A stretch of 64,000 nt of DNA. Source: Lucinisca nassula (lineage: Eukaryota > Mollusca > Bivalvia > Lucinida > Lucinidae). Positions 13,501-27,800 of this stretch are shown here, piece after piece (positions within the stretch are counted from its first letter, which is position 1; the number at the start of each line of letters is the position of its first letter). The notes under the pieces are model-generated. The model was not told the DNA's origin. It saw only the letters and a program-made list of their open reading frames with translations, and made no database searches. Position numbers and translations under genes: made by a program. The DNA lies in contig OY757010.1 in the NCBI GenBank assembly GCA_963580285.1, positions 222,537,234-222,601,233 of the forward strand, given 5' to 3'.

Positions 13501-16500
13501 GCTGTTACTTTGCTTCCTTCTTTAATTGTACGCCGGCGGATCGGGCCTCAGACTCTGGGACGGTTCCAGTGTATAGATTACTAAAATTTTAGGTAATGTC
13601 GGTTGGTACCTGATGCTCTGTCTGTGGTTTGGCTTACCAAAGTAAGATTCTCTGTCTCTGTCTCTTCGGCACTCGTGATAAATTGTTGGCGGCTGAGCTT
13701 CTTAGTCGGGATTGTCGGTGCCGTTATCGGTACCATAAACTACGCAAGGCCTTTTCAAAATTTTATAGACGTCATTCTGATTTGGTTTCAAAATTTCATG
13801 TTGGACTTAACTGTCTTCTGCAAGAAGGTCTGGCTTGGTGTATGGATTCGGAGAAATATATAACCGCAGTGACTTTGGCGCCAAGTTTCGTGGACTCATT
13901 CTTCGATATAAAAAGATTGGTTACAACATGGGTGTTGTACGGCGGACTGCATGCGTGGTAGTTAACCCAATCGTGGTTGGCAGCTTTGCTTCCCTCTTTG
14001 ATTGCACGCCATAGGGTCGGGCCTCAGGTTCTGTGACGGTTCAAGCGTAAAAGCTTACTGACAATTAGAGCGATCTTATTCAATGTAACGTTGGTTGGTG
14101 CCTGATACTCTGTCTCTGGTTGGGTCCATCGGAGTCTAACTGTTGGTTTTAGTTTTGCTCCGGCATTTCAGTGGTTTCTTGCTGTCGAGTCCTCACCGTG
14201 GTTAAATCTCTGTGGTTGCTTGATTTTTGTGTTCGCGGGGGCGTGCGCTGGTGAGTATGGGAGCCTTCATGCGGACTGAACAAATTATTTGTCCAAATCG
14301 CGACGGAAGTAAGGGCGAGGATTGTTGTCACGTAAAATCGATTTAACCCCCCCCCCCACCCCCCCACAGTGGAGACCGTTCCTAGGCGGTTCTTCTGTCG
14401 CGGTTTATTTTTGTTATGGTTTGTCTTTGTGTGTTTGTGTGGCCTATATTATTTTATTTTGGATAGCCTGTTGGCCATTTTGTGGAGAAGTAACTGTCCT
14501 TTTGGCTTTCCGCTATTGATGTTTCTATGTGGGTATGTTGTTTCATGTTTATGTTTCTTTCCCTTTGGTGTCTCTGATGGGAGCTGTTGGTTGATTGAAT
14601 CGATTCCTGATCATTGCCTCCACTTCTATTAACTGTTTGTTTTCTACTGATCCAGCATTTCAGATATTTATGCTGTCGATTCCTCACTGCTGTTTTATCT
14701 CTGTATCGAACAAGCTTTATGTATTTCGAAGTTGTAGCACTGATGAGTTACAAAGCCTTCACGCGGACTGAACAAATTATTTGTATAAACCACGGCAGAA
14801 GTAAGAGCGAGGATTGTGTGCTTATATATTTTATTTTAGATAGTCATTTGGCCATTTTGAGGGAAAGTTACTGTCCTTTTGGCTTTCCACTAGTGACCTT
14901 TTCATAAGGTTTTGGTTTGTTATTTCTTTTCATGTTTCATTCCCTTTGGTGTCTCTGATGGGAGGTGTCGGGTAATTTTATCGATTCCTGATCATTGCCT
15001 TCACTTCTATTTTACTTGGTAATTCAGTCTAGAACGGGTTATAATGTCTTTTATCATATGACGTCGCGTCTGAGAGTGTAATAACTCCATGTTATATTTT
15101 AGATAATCCACTAGTGGATTAAATATGCAAATTAGCTAGATACGCCCCGTAACGTTACATGTATGACGTCCTTAACAACGTCGCGTTAACTAATGACGGA
15201 ATACTGACATTTATATAAAACAATCGTGAATAAAATGCGTTTTAAATGTCATATGATAAATAGAATCTTGCATTCGTACTCATGTATTTTTTAATTTATT
15301 AAACTCGTTGAGGAAAAGGGATAAAATGCTCGGCAAAGCCTAGCATTTTATCCCTTTTCCTCAACTCGTTTAATAAATTCTATAATACTTGAGCACTCAT
15401 GTAAGATCCTCTATGTCAACAATTTATTAAACTCGTTGAGGAAAAGGGATAACATGCTCGGCAAAGCCTCGCACTTTATCCCTTTTCCTCAACTCGGTTA
15501 ATAAATTCAATAATACATGAGCACTCATGTAAGATCCTCTATGTCAACAATTTATTAAACTCGTTGAGGAAAAGGGATAAAATGCTCGGCAAAGCCTAGC
15601 ATTTTATCCCTTTTCCTCAACTCGTTTAATAAATTCAATAATACATGAGCACTCATGTAAGGTCCTCTATATAATGTCTTTTTGTCTCATATTTTGCATT
15701 TGCAAACCCCACCTCATGAAATTAGAGGGAGATATTATTTGTGCCCCGCCAAACGAATTTGTATTCCGTCATGACAAATTTTAACTGCACATGCCCAGCC
15801 ATTCAGAGGGGCCAGGGATATGGCTGTCTGTCTGAAGGTTCCTCTTGATTCACTGCTTGTATGAGCGAGCAGCGAAGGTTCTGGCGAGACTGCGCGGATG
15901 CGCAGGCTCGCCTAAACCTGCGCTGCTCGTATAGGCGATACGTACCAAAATCGCTTGACGGGGCCCATACGTGGCCCATCTGTTCGTCACGCTTTTAGAT
16001 GCAATGCATGCTAGGGTTAGGGAATTCCTCGTGTGAAAGTAGGTTAAACAATTTTTTTTCACATCAGATTTATGCTACTTTCCTGAGCAAAAAATCTAAA
16101 ATGTATTTAAGCTAGAGCATTGAAACTTGATGAAAGAATTTGTGATGAGGAGTAGATGATATTAACTCTTGAATAAATATTGTTGTTCATGAGTTATGGC
16201 CTTTTGTTTATTTAGGTCTTTGTACATTATCAGCAAACTATCTAAAAGATCATTGAAGCTAGAGCCTTGATATTAAGTAAATCAATGTTATTGATACGTG
16301 GATGATCTCATAAATTTCTGAATACCCGCTCCCCCAGAACTACAGTTAAATAACGCAAATTCTTCTGAGGCCCCGTTTTTTGGATTTACATCTATCTATT
16401 GTAGATGGGTTTGTTTCTTGCAAAATGTTTAATAAATGCGATGAACTTGATTTTGAGATTGTAAATTTTCCTTTTTTGGATGATGATGTTCCTCGTGCGC

Positions 16501-18841
16501 CATCCTGTGGCATTTATAGGTCGGAATTAATTCGATTTGCCAGTGTGTAGTCATGTAACTGACGTCAACACTCGTAATAAATTGTTAACATCAGGGTTAT
16601 CGGGACCATACACTACGCAAAGCCTTTTCAAAATTTTATAGACGCCATTCTGATTTAATTTCAAAATTCAATATTGGACATAAATCTCTTCTGCAACAAG
16701 GTCTATCGGAATCCGAATGTTATGGCGACTTAGTATATAAATTCAGACAAATACATAACCGCAATGACTTCAGTACACAGTTTCGTGGAATCATTCTTCG
16801 ATATAAGAAAATTGGGTACAACCTTAATGTTATACGATTGACTGCATGCATGGTAGTTAACTCATTCACGGTTGACAACTTTGCTTCCCTCTTTAATTGC
16901 ACGCTGGTGGGTCAGGCCTCAGATTCTGTGACGGTTCCAGCGTAAAGGCTTACTGAGAATCAGAGCGATCTGATTCAATGTAATGTTGGTTGGTGCCTGA
17001 TGCTCTGTCTCTGGTCAGGTCCATTGGAGTCTAACTGTTGGTTTTCTTTTGCTCCAGCATTTCATTGGTTTCTTGCTGTCGAGTCCTCACCGTTTTTCAT
17101 CTCTATGGTTGTTAGATTTTCGTGTTCACGGAGATGTTGCACTGATGAGTTAGGAGGCCTTCATGCGGACTGAACAAATTATTTGTCTAAATCGCGACAT
17201 CGATTTAAGACCCCCCCCACACACACACACCACAGTGGAACGCGTTTCACTGACGTTCCAAGGCGGTTCTTCTGTCGCTGTTGATTTTTGTTATGGTCTG
17301 TCTTTGAGTGTTTATATCGCTTATATTATTTTGTTTTGGATAGTTAATTGGCCATTTTGTGGGAAAGTAACTGTCTTTTTGGCTTTTCGCTATCTATGTT
17401 TCCATTATCGTCTGTTGTTTCATGTCTGTGTTTTTTCCCTTTGGTGTCTCTGATGGGAGCTGTGGGTTAATTGTATCGATTCCTGATCATTGCCTTCACT
17501 TTTGTTTTGAACCGAATGATTGACATTACACTAGGCCTAAAATACACGTTCTGACCCGACCGCCGCCCGTTTTTCGATTTTATTAGGACTGAATAGGACG
17601 TTTTAGAACTAGTTTGATGTAACGGGGCCTTTGCGTTGGTAGTGATGATAAATTCTGAATAATACTTCATGAGTTACGACCCTTTGAAAGTTGGGATATT
17701 TTACCTTGTCAGGAGAATATCTAAAAAAGTCAAATAAAAACATTTGTGCTAGAGCCTTGATATTTAGTGATTAAATTCCAGTGATGCGTAGATGACATTA
17801 TTAATGAATTCTGGAAAATTTAAAGAGTGATCGCCCTTTGTAATTTTTGGGCAGACTTGTCTGCCAGATATCTAAAAATTCATTCGAGCTTTAGAATTGA
17901 TATTTGGTGATTAGATTGATAGTGATGTGTAGATGATCTGTTTTACTTTTGAATAAATATGTTCTATTAAATTCTGAAATACGTTTCAAGAGTTATGGCG
18001 ATTTGTAAATTTGAGCATTTGCCCTTTGTCAGCAAATTATCTCAGAATCTTTGCCTTGACACTTGCTGATCCGATGGCTAATGAAAAGTAGATGAGTTGA
18101 TTCACTTTGAAATAAATATTTAAAGACAGTTAATCAGTTTTAGCCATATGTAAATTTTGTCAGCAAAATATCTGAAAAAAAAAACCAACAACAACAAAAA
18201 AAAAACCATTGAGCTACAGCCTTGCTATTTAGTGATGTATATGTGCTAGTGACGTATAGATGACCCGATTAACTTTTGAATAAATTCAGAAAAATACTTA
18301 ATGAATTATGGCCATTCGTAAATTTGGGCATTTCTCCTTGTCAGCAAAATGTCCTAGAAATATGATGGATAGATTGGAGATAATGTGTAGATGGCCTGAA
18401 TTCAGAAAAAAAGCTTGAGTTAAGGCTCTTTTTAAATTTGAGCATTCTAACCTTGTGCATAAGATAGCTTACTAATGCCTTCTTGTAACTGGATAGGTTG
18501 ATAGTTGGGGGAGGGGGTTAAGCAGATAAACTTTATTTGAAACTTCTGATTTTTTTTTGTTTGGCCATTTGGAATATTTAGCATTTCAACCATGTAAGCA
18601 AGACGTTTCAAAAACCAAACACTATTAGGGTCAAGCAGTACTCGTGTCCAGAAGTTTAGGGCCTAGTGTTTCATAAACATCAGCTCTAGTTAAATATCCC
18701 GAGTCTAACTGCTGTTTTCGTTTGCTCCAGCATTTCAATTATTTCATGCTGTCGAGTCCTCAGCGTTGTTTCACATCCGCAATCGTTTGATTTTCATGTT
18801 CTTGGAGATGTAGCACTGATGAGTAAGAAATATGTTCTATA

Positions 18842-18880
<39 letters not shown>

Positions 18881-21800
18881 CGACCTTATTTATAGAGGGT
18901 AACACATTTAGTAAACTAGTACTAATCTTCCATGTGGCCCTCTTTTCCTGGGTAGAACCAGTACTAAGCAATGTGGATAAAGTCTCTTGCTCCAGGAAAC
19001 AACACTTGCCGCTCGTGGGATTCGAACCCGGTACCTCTCGATCCCGAGGCCGATACTTTACCACTGCACCAAAGCGCTCCACAAACGGGGTTATGCTGCC
19101 AGAATAAATGATTTGTCTAAAACCATGACTGAAATAAGGGCGCGGATCGTGGCCAAGTCAAATCGATTTAAGCCCCACCCCTGCCCCATCCCCCACAGTT
19201 AAATACTTTTTACTAACCGTTCCAAGGAGAGTCTACTGTCTTGGTTTAGTTTGGTTAAAGATCGTCTCTGCATGTGCGTATTGCAAATATCTTTTAATTC
19301 CCCGCCGCGAAGCTGAGCGGGGATTATAGGAATGGCCTCTGTCTGTCCGTCCGTCTGTCCGTCTGTCTGCTCGTAACACGTTCTTGTCCGCTCCGTATCT
19401 CCTGAACCTTTGATAGATTTAAGCCCCCCCCCCCCCCACCCCCCAGTGGAATTCGTTTCCGCTGACCATTCAAAGGCGGATCTTCTGTCGCAGTTTATTT
19501 TTGTTATTGTTTGTCCTTTGGTGTTTTTGTCGCTTTGGATAGCCTATTGCCCATTTTGTGGAAAGTAACTGTCATTTTGGCTTTCCGCTATTGATGTTTC
19601 CATTAGGGTCTGTTGTTTCATGTTTGTGTTGCTTTCCCTTTGGTGTATCTGATAGGAGCTGTGGGTTAGTTGTATCGATTCCTGATCATTGCCTCCAGTT
19701 CTATTTATGCCCCATATTGCTTCTGCCCTGTCCGTCCGTCCGTTACGCTTTAAGTACCCAGGTAAACTACAGAATGGCTTGAGCTAGGATCTTGAAATTC
19801 CATATATGGCATGAGCATGAAAAATAAGCGGACCCATATTTTTTTTCTTTTCCGTCGGACTTGTCCTTGCGGACTTGTGCCTTTTTTTTACTTATGCATT
19901 GTGGCTATAGGTAAACCTTGTGAACAAAATATCTGCAGAACCGCTTGGGCTAGGCTCGTGATATTTGGCTTACAGTTTGGGTCTAATGTGTAGATGACCT
20001 GATTAACTTTTATCGGAATTCCGGAAATATTTAACGGAGTCATTCCCCTTTTTGACTTATGCATTGTGGCTATAGGGAAACTTTTTGAAAAAAATATCTG
20101 GAGAACCGCTTGAGCTAGGCTCATGATATTTGGCATACAGTTTGGGTCTAATGTAGATGACCTGAATAACTTTTGACCATATTCCGAAAAATTTTAACGG
20201 AGTTTTGCGCCTTTTTCAACTTTAGCATTGTGGCAATGGGGAAACCTTGTGAACAAAATATCTGGAGAACCTCTTGATCTACGCTCATGATATTTGGCAT
20301 ACAATTTGGGTCTAATGTGTAGATGACCTGATTAACTTTTGACGAAATTCCGAACATATTTAATGGAGTTATGCCCCTTTTTGGACTTATGCATTGTGGC
20401 TATAGCGAAATCTTGTGAACAAAATATCTGGAGAACCGCTTGAGCTAAGCTTGTGATATTTAACTAGCAGTTTGTGTCTAATGCGTAGATGACCTGATTG
20501 ACTTTTGACGAAATTCCCAAAATATTTAATGGAGTTATACCCCTTTTTGGACTTATGCATTGTGGCTGTAGGGAAACATTATGAGCAAAATATCTGGAGA
20601 ACCGCTTGAGCTAGGCTCATGATATTTGGTATACAGTCTGGGTCTAATGTGTAAATGACCTGATTAACTTTTGACGAAATTCTGAAAATATTTAATGGAG
20701 TTATGCCCCTTTTTGGACATACATTTTGGCTATAGGGAAACCTTGTGAACAAAATAACTGGAGAACCCCTTGAGCTAAGCTCATGATATTTGGCACTGCG
20801 GTTGCTACGTAGGCAGAGATGACCTGAATAACCTTTGTTTAAAATCTGTTAATAGTATTTGGCAGGTTTATTTTTAATGAATGATAACGAGGTACTGTTT
20901 ACTGTCCCATTTAAGGACAAGCATATGGTTGGGGGCTTAGTGTTTCACAAACACAATTTCTAGTTTTTGTTCAATTTTGGCCAAATATTCCTTTCAGTGA
21001 TCTGATGTGCAGAACCCATATATGAATGATGCCGACTCAAGGTCGCGGTCACAGTTGAAGGACACGAGTTTGAATCTTTGAATTTTGTGTCCGTGCCATA
21101 TCTTCTTTATCCCTGGATTTGTGTGTGTGTGTGAATTCGGGTTTAACGTCGCTTTCAACAATTTTCTTTATCCCTGGAAGGATTTTCATGAAACTTTGGT
21201 CAAATATCCCCCCTCAGTGAGCTAATGTGTAGAACTCATAAATAAACCATGTCGACACAAGGTCAAGGTCACAGTTGAAGGTCACGAAGTTTAAACTTTG
21301 AATTTTGTGTCCGTTCCATATCTCCGTAACCCCTTGAATTATTTTCATTAAACTTTGGTTAAATTATTTTTTGGCTTTGGATTAACGGCGGAGTATCTGG
21401 AGAAATATCACCTGACCTTCCATTGCAGAAATTGGCGTCTCTGTCTCTGGTCGGACCGATCGGAGTCTAACTGTTAGCTTTCTTTTGCTCCAGCATTTCA
21501 GTGGTTTCTTGCTGTCGAGTCCTCACTGTTGTTTCATCTCTGTGGTTGTTTTATTTTTGTGTTCATGGAGATGTTGCATTGATGAGTTAGGAGGCCTTCA
21601 TGCGGACTGAACAAATTATTTGTCTTAATCGCGACGGAACTAAGGGCGAGGATTGTGGCCACGTAAAATCGATTTAAGCCCCCACCCCCCTCTCCCCAGT
21701 GGAATTCGTTTCCGCTGACCGTTCCAAGGCGGTTCTTCTGTCGCAGTTTAATTTTGTTTTGGTTTGTCTTTGGGTGTTTGTGTCGTTTATATTATTTTAT

Positions 21801-24800
21801 TTTTGATAGCCTATTGGCCATTTTGTGGGAAAGTAACTGTCCCTATGGCTTTCCGCTATTGGTGTTTCCATTAGGGTCTTTGTTTTCATGTTTGTGTTTC
21901 TTTCCCTTTTGTGTCTCTGATGGGAGCTGTGGGTTAATTGTATCGATTCTTGATCATTGCCTCCACTTCTATTTCACATGTGCCCCGAGCAGGGCTCGAA
22001 CCCACAGCGGTGAGAGACCTAATGATTAAGAGACAGTGCTTTTATCCACAAAGCCACAGAGGCCCGTCAAACTTATGTCAAATATCCCCCTCAGTTCCAT
22101 ATATTCTTTACCCCTGGAAGGATTTTCATTAAACTTTTGTCAAATATCCCCTCAGTGACCTTATGTGCCGAACCCATAAATAAGCCTTGCCCTCAATGTG
22201 AAGGTCATAAGGTTGAGCCTTGTTATTAAAGTGCGGCGGGGGATTGGACTGTTCCTAGACTGCTTTCGTGTGTTATTCTGGATATCTATTTGGCCATTTT
22301 GTGAGAAAGTATCTGTGCTTCTGGCTATCCACTTGTTATGTTTCCATTAGGATTTAGTGATTTTATGATCGCGTTCCTTCCTGCTGATGTCTCTGATGGG
22401 ATGCGTGGGGTTATTATATCGATTCCTGATCATTGCTTTGACTTCTATCTAGTTATAAAATATCTTAATATATCGAAATATGAAATAAATCCAAAATGTA
22501 TCGTTTCCTTTAGGTGGGGCAAGCTGTATCGACAAGGTGGCTAATTGCTTCCAGACTTATGGTGATGATGTTTGCACTGGCAATTACAAGTCCTGGGCAA
22601 GAGACAACTGTATGAAGTCCTGTAGTGTTTGTACAGAGAATCCTGCAGGTACATGTAATTTAATAAGGTGACGGTTGGAAAACTTCTCCACATAAGGCAC
22701 AGATAAGTGTCGAAAATATGATTTTTACAAATGCCCATACATATGCACAGTATGCATTTATTGAAAATGATTCCACTTGAGTGACTTAAAAGACCTTCGG
22801 GACTGTTCAAAAACATTTTAAGATCTCCTTTGAACAGAGGGTTTCTTACCAGAGGACACTGGGTGTAGAAAAAAAACAAAGAAAAAATAACTGATTTTTT
22901 TTTTAAATTATACCGGGGCTGAAATATGGGTGTGTCCGTTGGTCCGGGACAAGTTATTGATGGCTACGCCAGTTTGATTCGCTTTGACGTGTCTGGTGGA
23001 CCAACTCATTTCTGGCAGACCATTTCTGTATTTGATTTCCAAACTGGACACAGAACTATTTCACACAATATTTATAGTGGCTAATTTGATTGGATTATAT
23101 CCAAATGTTGTTGTGAAAGTTTTTGTTCTCTGAACAAAAAATATGAAACAAATCTTGCTTTGAAAATGCCGTTGGCTAGTCATAATAAGCATAATAAGAA
23201 GACATCAGACCATTTGACCAGTTGAATAATGCCGGACCAAAAGATGTTAAAGTAAGCTGATCCTTTCAGCCAACAGACACTTGATCCTTAGGGTAAACGC
23301 ATAAGATGTTTTAACGGAAGAAAAAGTTTTTATTTTATCTAGTTTGTTAGTATAATGTCACTGCATTTCCTTAATTTGACCTACTTTTGTGTTCTGCTTC
23401 TGCCTTATCGCAGCATTATTCACTCACTTGCTTATATGCTATTTATTGTAAAACTGTGCTTGTCTAGCTTCTGATCCCAACTGTAAAGACGAACTGTCAA
23501 ACTGTGCCCAGTATCAAGCAGGATTCTGTACCAATAGTGCCTACGCATCATGGGCTAAGAAGAACTGTAAACGTCACTGCGGATTCTGTGGTGAGTTATA
23601 AATTTTTTAATTTGACTAATCAAACAATCGAAATAGTTAATTATCAGAGTGCAACCATAGTGCAGTTTATATTTTACATTTGGTCCTTTGAGATCAGCGT
23701 GAATAGTCTGAGAGATCAGAAATAAATTATTGGTTTAGATTCATATTCTAGACAGGTTTTTAACTATTTGGACCCCATTTTGATTTATATAAGTCTTTGT
23801 ATCGAAATTCGCAAAATTGCAGTATGTTTCCTCTGGATTTCTTTGCCGGATCACTACAGGGTCACTGATGAGGCTTTATTAGCCGAAACTACGTAGTATG
23901 ACCCATCTTCGTTCTTATGAATGTTTTCATTGGTCTTAAAGGAACTCATTTTTGATTTTTATTCAATAAATCGTCAAAATGTTTAGATGTCGAGCACAAA
24001 GCTTCAATTACTTCTTCAGAGAGAAACATCATGAAGTCTCTTTCATAAGAAAACAAGAGAAGTTCAGGCACAAGCTGTGCTCAATTCATACCCGTAACAT
24101 CGTGTTAACAAGTTCGCTTGATAAAGACCCCTCTAAACCCCAATTTTATATAGAGAAAAGTGGGGTATACAGGGGATATTTTTTTTCTAATTTCTGCTCC
24201 AAGACATAGGTTGCAGATGCTTCACAGGACCGCCTCTATGAGGTTGTTAGAACTGCCTCTATGAGCTGGTTCTATCGAGCACCCACAACCTATGTTTGGA
24301 GTATAAATATGATAAATATCACACATTTTCATCGGACAAGTAGCCATTTTGGAGCAATGAAAGAATCACTTTGTCACACGGGTGTGGTATTGTAATGAGA
24401 TTTCCCTAAATTTGTCTATTAAATTATCTTAGTACCAATCCACCAATACAATGAGTTTTGTATCAAACATTTTAAGAGTCTTTCAAGTCCGTGTTACAGA
24501 ACAGCTCGGTTTGTGTCTTACCTTGTCGTAAACTCCCATTATGAAACATGCCTATACAAATATATTGTAAACTTTACCACCGAAAAAATAAATTTTTACG
24601 TTGAAAAATTGTGATATTTTTACTTATTGCTCAAAATATAGTTTGTGGGATCTCGTTAGAACCGCCTCATCGAGGCGGTTCTAACGAGTACCCACAATCT
24701 ATATTTTAGAACAGAAATAAGAAAAATAATGTTTACCCCTGTAAACCGTAGTTGTACTGTGTAAAACTGGGGTTCAAGGGGGTAAAAAATATATAAACGT

Positions 24801-27800
24801 GTTTTCTTGAAGGTCGACGGGTTTTCTCATTTGGAATTAATTAGTCTTCCATGGTTATGTAAATAATTTTAAACTCATAGAAATATCGGTAACAATTATT
24901 CTCTTGTGCAAATTGGAAAATTATCTCAAATGCAAGAACATTGGATATAGCCGTGTTTTTATAGCATTCTCTTATATCTCCAAATGGACATATTACATTC
25001 TCTTATATGTTCATATTGACATATTTTTATGACAATTTGTGATCATGTTCTTATTTCTGCTGCATACATAGACTGTGGGTGCTGATTGGAACCGCTTTGA
25101 TGAAGCGATATTGTCGATTGCCAATAATCCATGTTTTTGTGCCAGAAATAACGGAAGTAACATTTTCCCTGGTCAATTCCATATCTATTTTAACCCATTC
25201 AGTACCAGAAACCCATAAAGGGGACCTTGGCAAACAGTTTTGTTTGATTTGAGGTTTAACGTCCCCGTCAACACTGTAAAGGTCATTTTGGAGATGTTGT
25301 TTCCAATTTTGTGGGATTTTTACCCGACATTGAGATGAAATGGCATCTCAAGTTCTGTCGCTCAATGAAACAAGTAGGGTTTATTAGCATGGATGGTCCG
25401 CCTCGCACCGCGGTTCCTGGACAGGCTTAGATCCTCTAGGTTTACCAGTGCTAGTGTGCGGGCCGGATTCAGCCCTGCGTGGAAGCATCATGCAGTCCAT
25501 ATATTTTTTCAAGCCCCTATGGGCGGGGCCTCCCTTGGCAAACAGTGCAGGCCCAGATCAGTCGCCGCAGAACGCAGCGTCTGATCAGGGCCTACACAGT
25601 TTGCAAAACGTTAAGCCATTTCCCGAATGAATTTTGAAGAAAACACAACCTGACACCCCTAAATTTGGAAATGGACTCCTGTCATATATAAGGTTGAAGA
25701 TTCCATTTGGTACAAAAAGGGTTAATGGCTATTATACGGACTCGTTAACCTGACGGGCGATATAATGCGACATACAGCATGCTTGTTACTTGGTTGGCCG
25801 ACTTCGAGCTTTGTGTTGACTCCATCCTGAATATTTTAAACGGGATGTATCTCGATTTTCTGGGTTCGGACCACTAGGACGTAACCAGTCTTTTCTGGCT
25901 CTACCAACAAATTGTTATTACGTCTTGCCCAGAGAAAAACGTCTAAACAAGACAAAAACTGACGGCCTCGTAGCTCAGTGGGATTCCCGTTCTTTTCTAT
26001 AGTCTTTCCCTCCCTTCCGCTGATTCAAGAAGGGCAGTTATCAGTTTCTAGCTAAAGAATGTGCACTGTACTGGTTGACTGCTAACGTAAAGGCATGACC
26101 AGGAAAAGTGTGGATAGGCTAACTTACCGGCTCAAAATGACCTAATTTAGTGTTGACTTGGCCGTTTAACTGCAATACAAACAAACAAAACCAGACAAAA
26201 TCTTGTACACTCATGTTGGAAAGGCCTTCCTTCTAAAGGATTATCTTGTTATAGAACATATTTAACTTCTCCCAAACTGGTATTGAGAGAATGTGTGGTG
26301 GTCCTTCCCTCATCATAGTATGGGTGATTTTTCTAGTCCATTTGGATCAGTGATTCTAAAGCGGAATATTTTGAAAATATTTGAGGTTCACTGATGAGGC
26401 ATAATTGGCTTAAACTAGTGTATTCATTACTTCTAAAGGATTACATTTTTATGGAACATGTCCAACACTGATATGTGATTGTCTCTTTTATACACAGTTG
26501 CTTCTTTCTTTGCTGTTTAAGCTTCTTTCGTGATTAACTAGTAAGCTACGGTTCAAACATGCAGATCAGTGTGTTACTCTTTGTGACTGAGTGCATGTGT
26601 AGAATATTCATACTCGTGAGTTTAAGTGCCCTGTACCAGTGTTTTTGTTGGACGTCTGATGGCCCCAACACTTGGTAGATTTTCTACTGACCGTCACAAG
26701 GTGGTCAATCCTTTGCAGTTCCCTCATTGCAAATTATTGCAACAAATTCATAAACTGGATGGCAAGCAATGAAAATCCTGATCAGATGGCTTCTTCAGAA
26801 GCCATCTGATCTGGATCTACATTGTTTCAAAGATAAGGCATAAAAGTGGAATGGGAACACCTTTGCAGATTTATCCGTCATTTTTCAAAGGAAGAATCAT
26901 TCGGGACTTCCTGTTCGCTTTTCTATAAGCCCTGTCAAACTGAAAAAGGGTCTACTATTAAAGACTAAATATTTTTGCAGGAGTAGCCTCCCCTGAAGGT
27001 GCATCCAGTCCCCTTTATTGGCACTATGATGTTTTATTTTTGTTTATGCCTTCGTGACCTTAAACTTTCTCTTGTTTGGGTAATGTCAGGTGACTGTGTT
27101 CTTTGATTTTGCTTTGTCCTGAGTTACTTCTAGTTTTTATGTTTTGTTGCATCGATAATTTAAAGTCCGAGTCAATAGCTGATATTGATTGAATTATCGA
27201 CATTCAGATCTACCGAGAGCTAATATATGTACACATTTGTTTTGGAATTTCAATCATTGAATAATTGGAATAATCATAAAGCTACAAATATTTAATATTA
27301 AATCGTCCGATTAAATCGTGGGAATATCACTTGAATTCTGCAACCTTCCATGATAGGGAATGCTTATTCGGATCCCTTCTAACTTTACCATTAGACGACA
27401 TTGCTTCTGATGACGACATTATGTAATAACTTCACGCGAAAAAACACAGTCACACATTAAGGCTTTTAATGCAATGTATAGCCAAGCTCGTGTCATTCAA
27501 TATTCAGATCAGTATTCACCAGTATCGCCGCAATGGCCATATATTTTTACAATTTGAATAACATAGGTTATTCTCTGTTTCATTAGGTACACAAGTAACA
27601 ACTACAACTACAACAGCATCACCTTCAAACCCAAATTGTGTGGATGTGAAAACGAACTGTAAAGATTATGGAGCAAGTGTTTGTAGCCAGTATGCGCCAT
27701 GGGCAAAAGCTAATTGTAAAGCTTTCTGTAATTTGTGTGAAATCACAACGCAGCCAGGTAAGTCGACAGTTTAAACCTCGAGGTTATATAATACATTCTT

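Noticed and set aside
19888..20357. Minus-strand ORFs with TLDPNCxPNI repeats
   Set aside because: Antisense of the 165-bp tandem core; no splice or start context.
22541..22879. 112-codon minus-strand ORF opposite exon 6
   Set aside because: Antisense shadow of the ShKT exon and adjoining intron.
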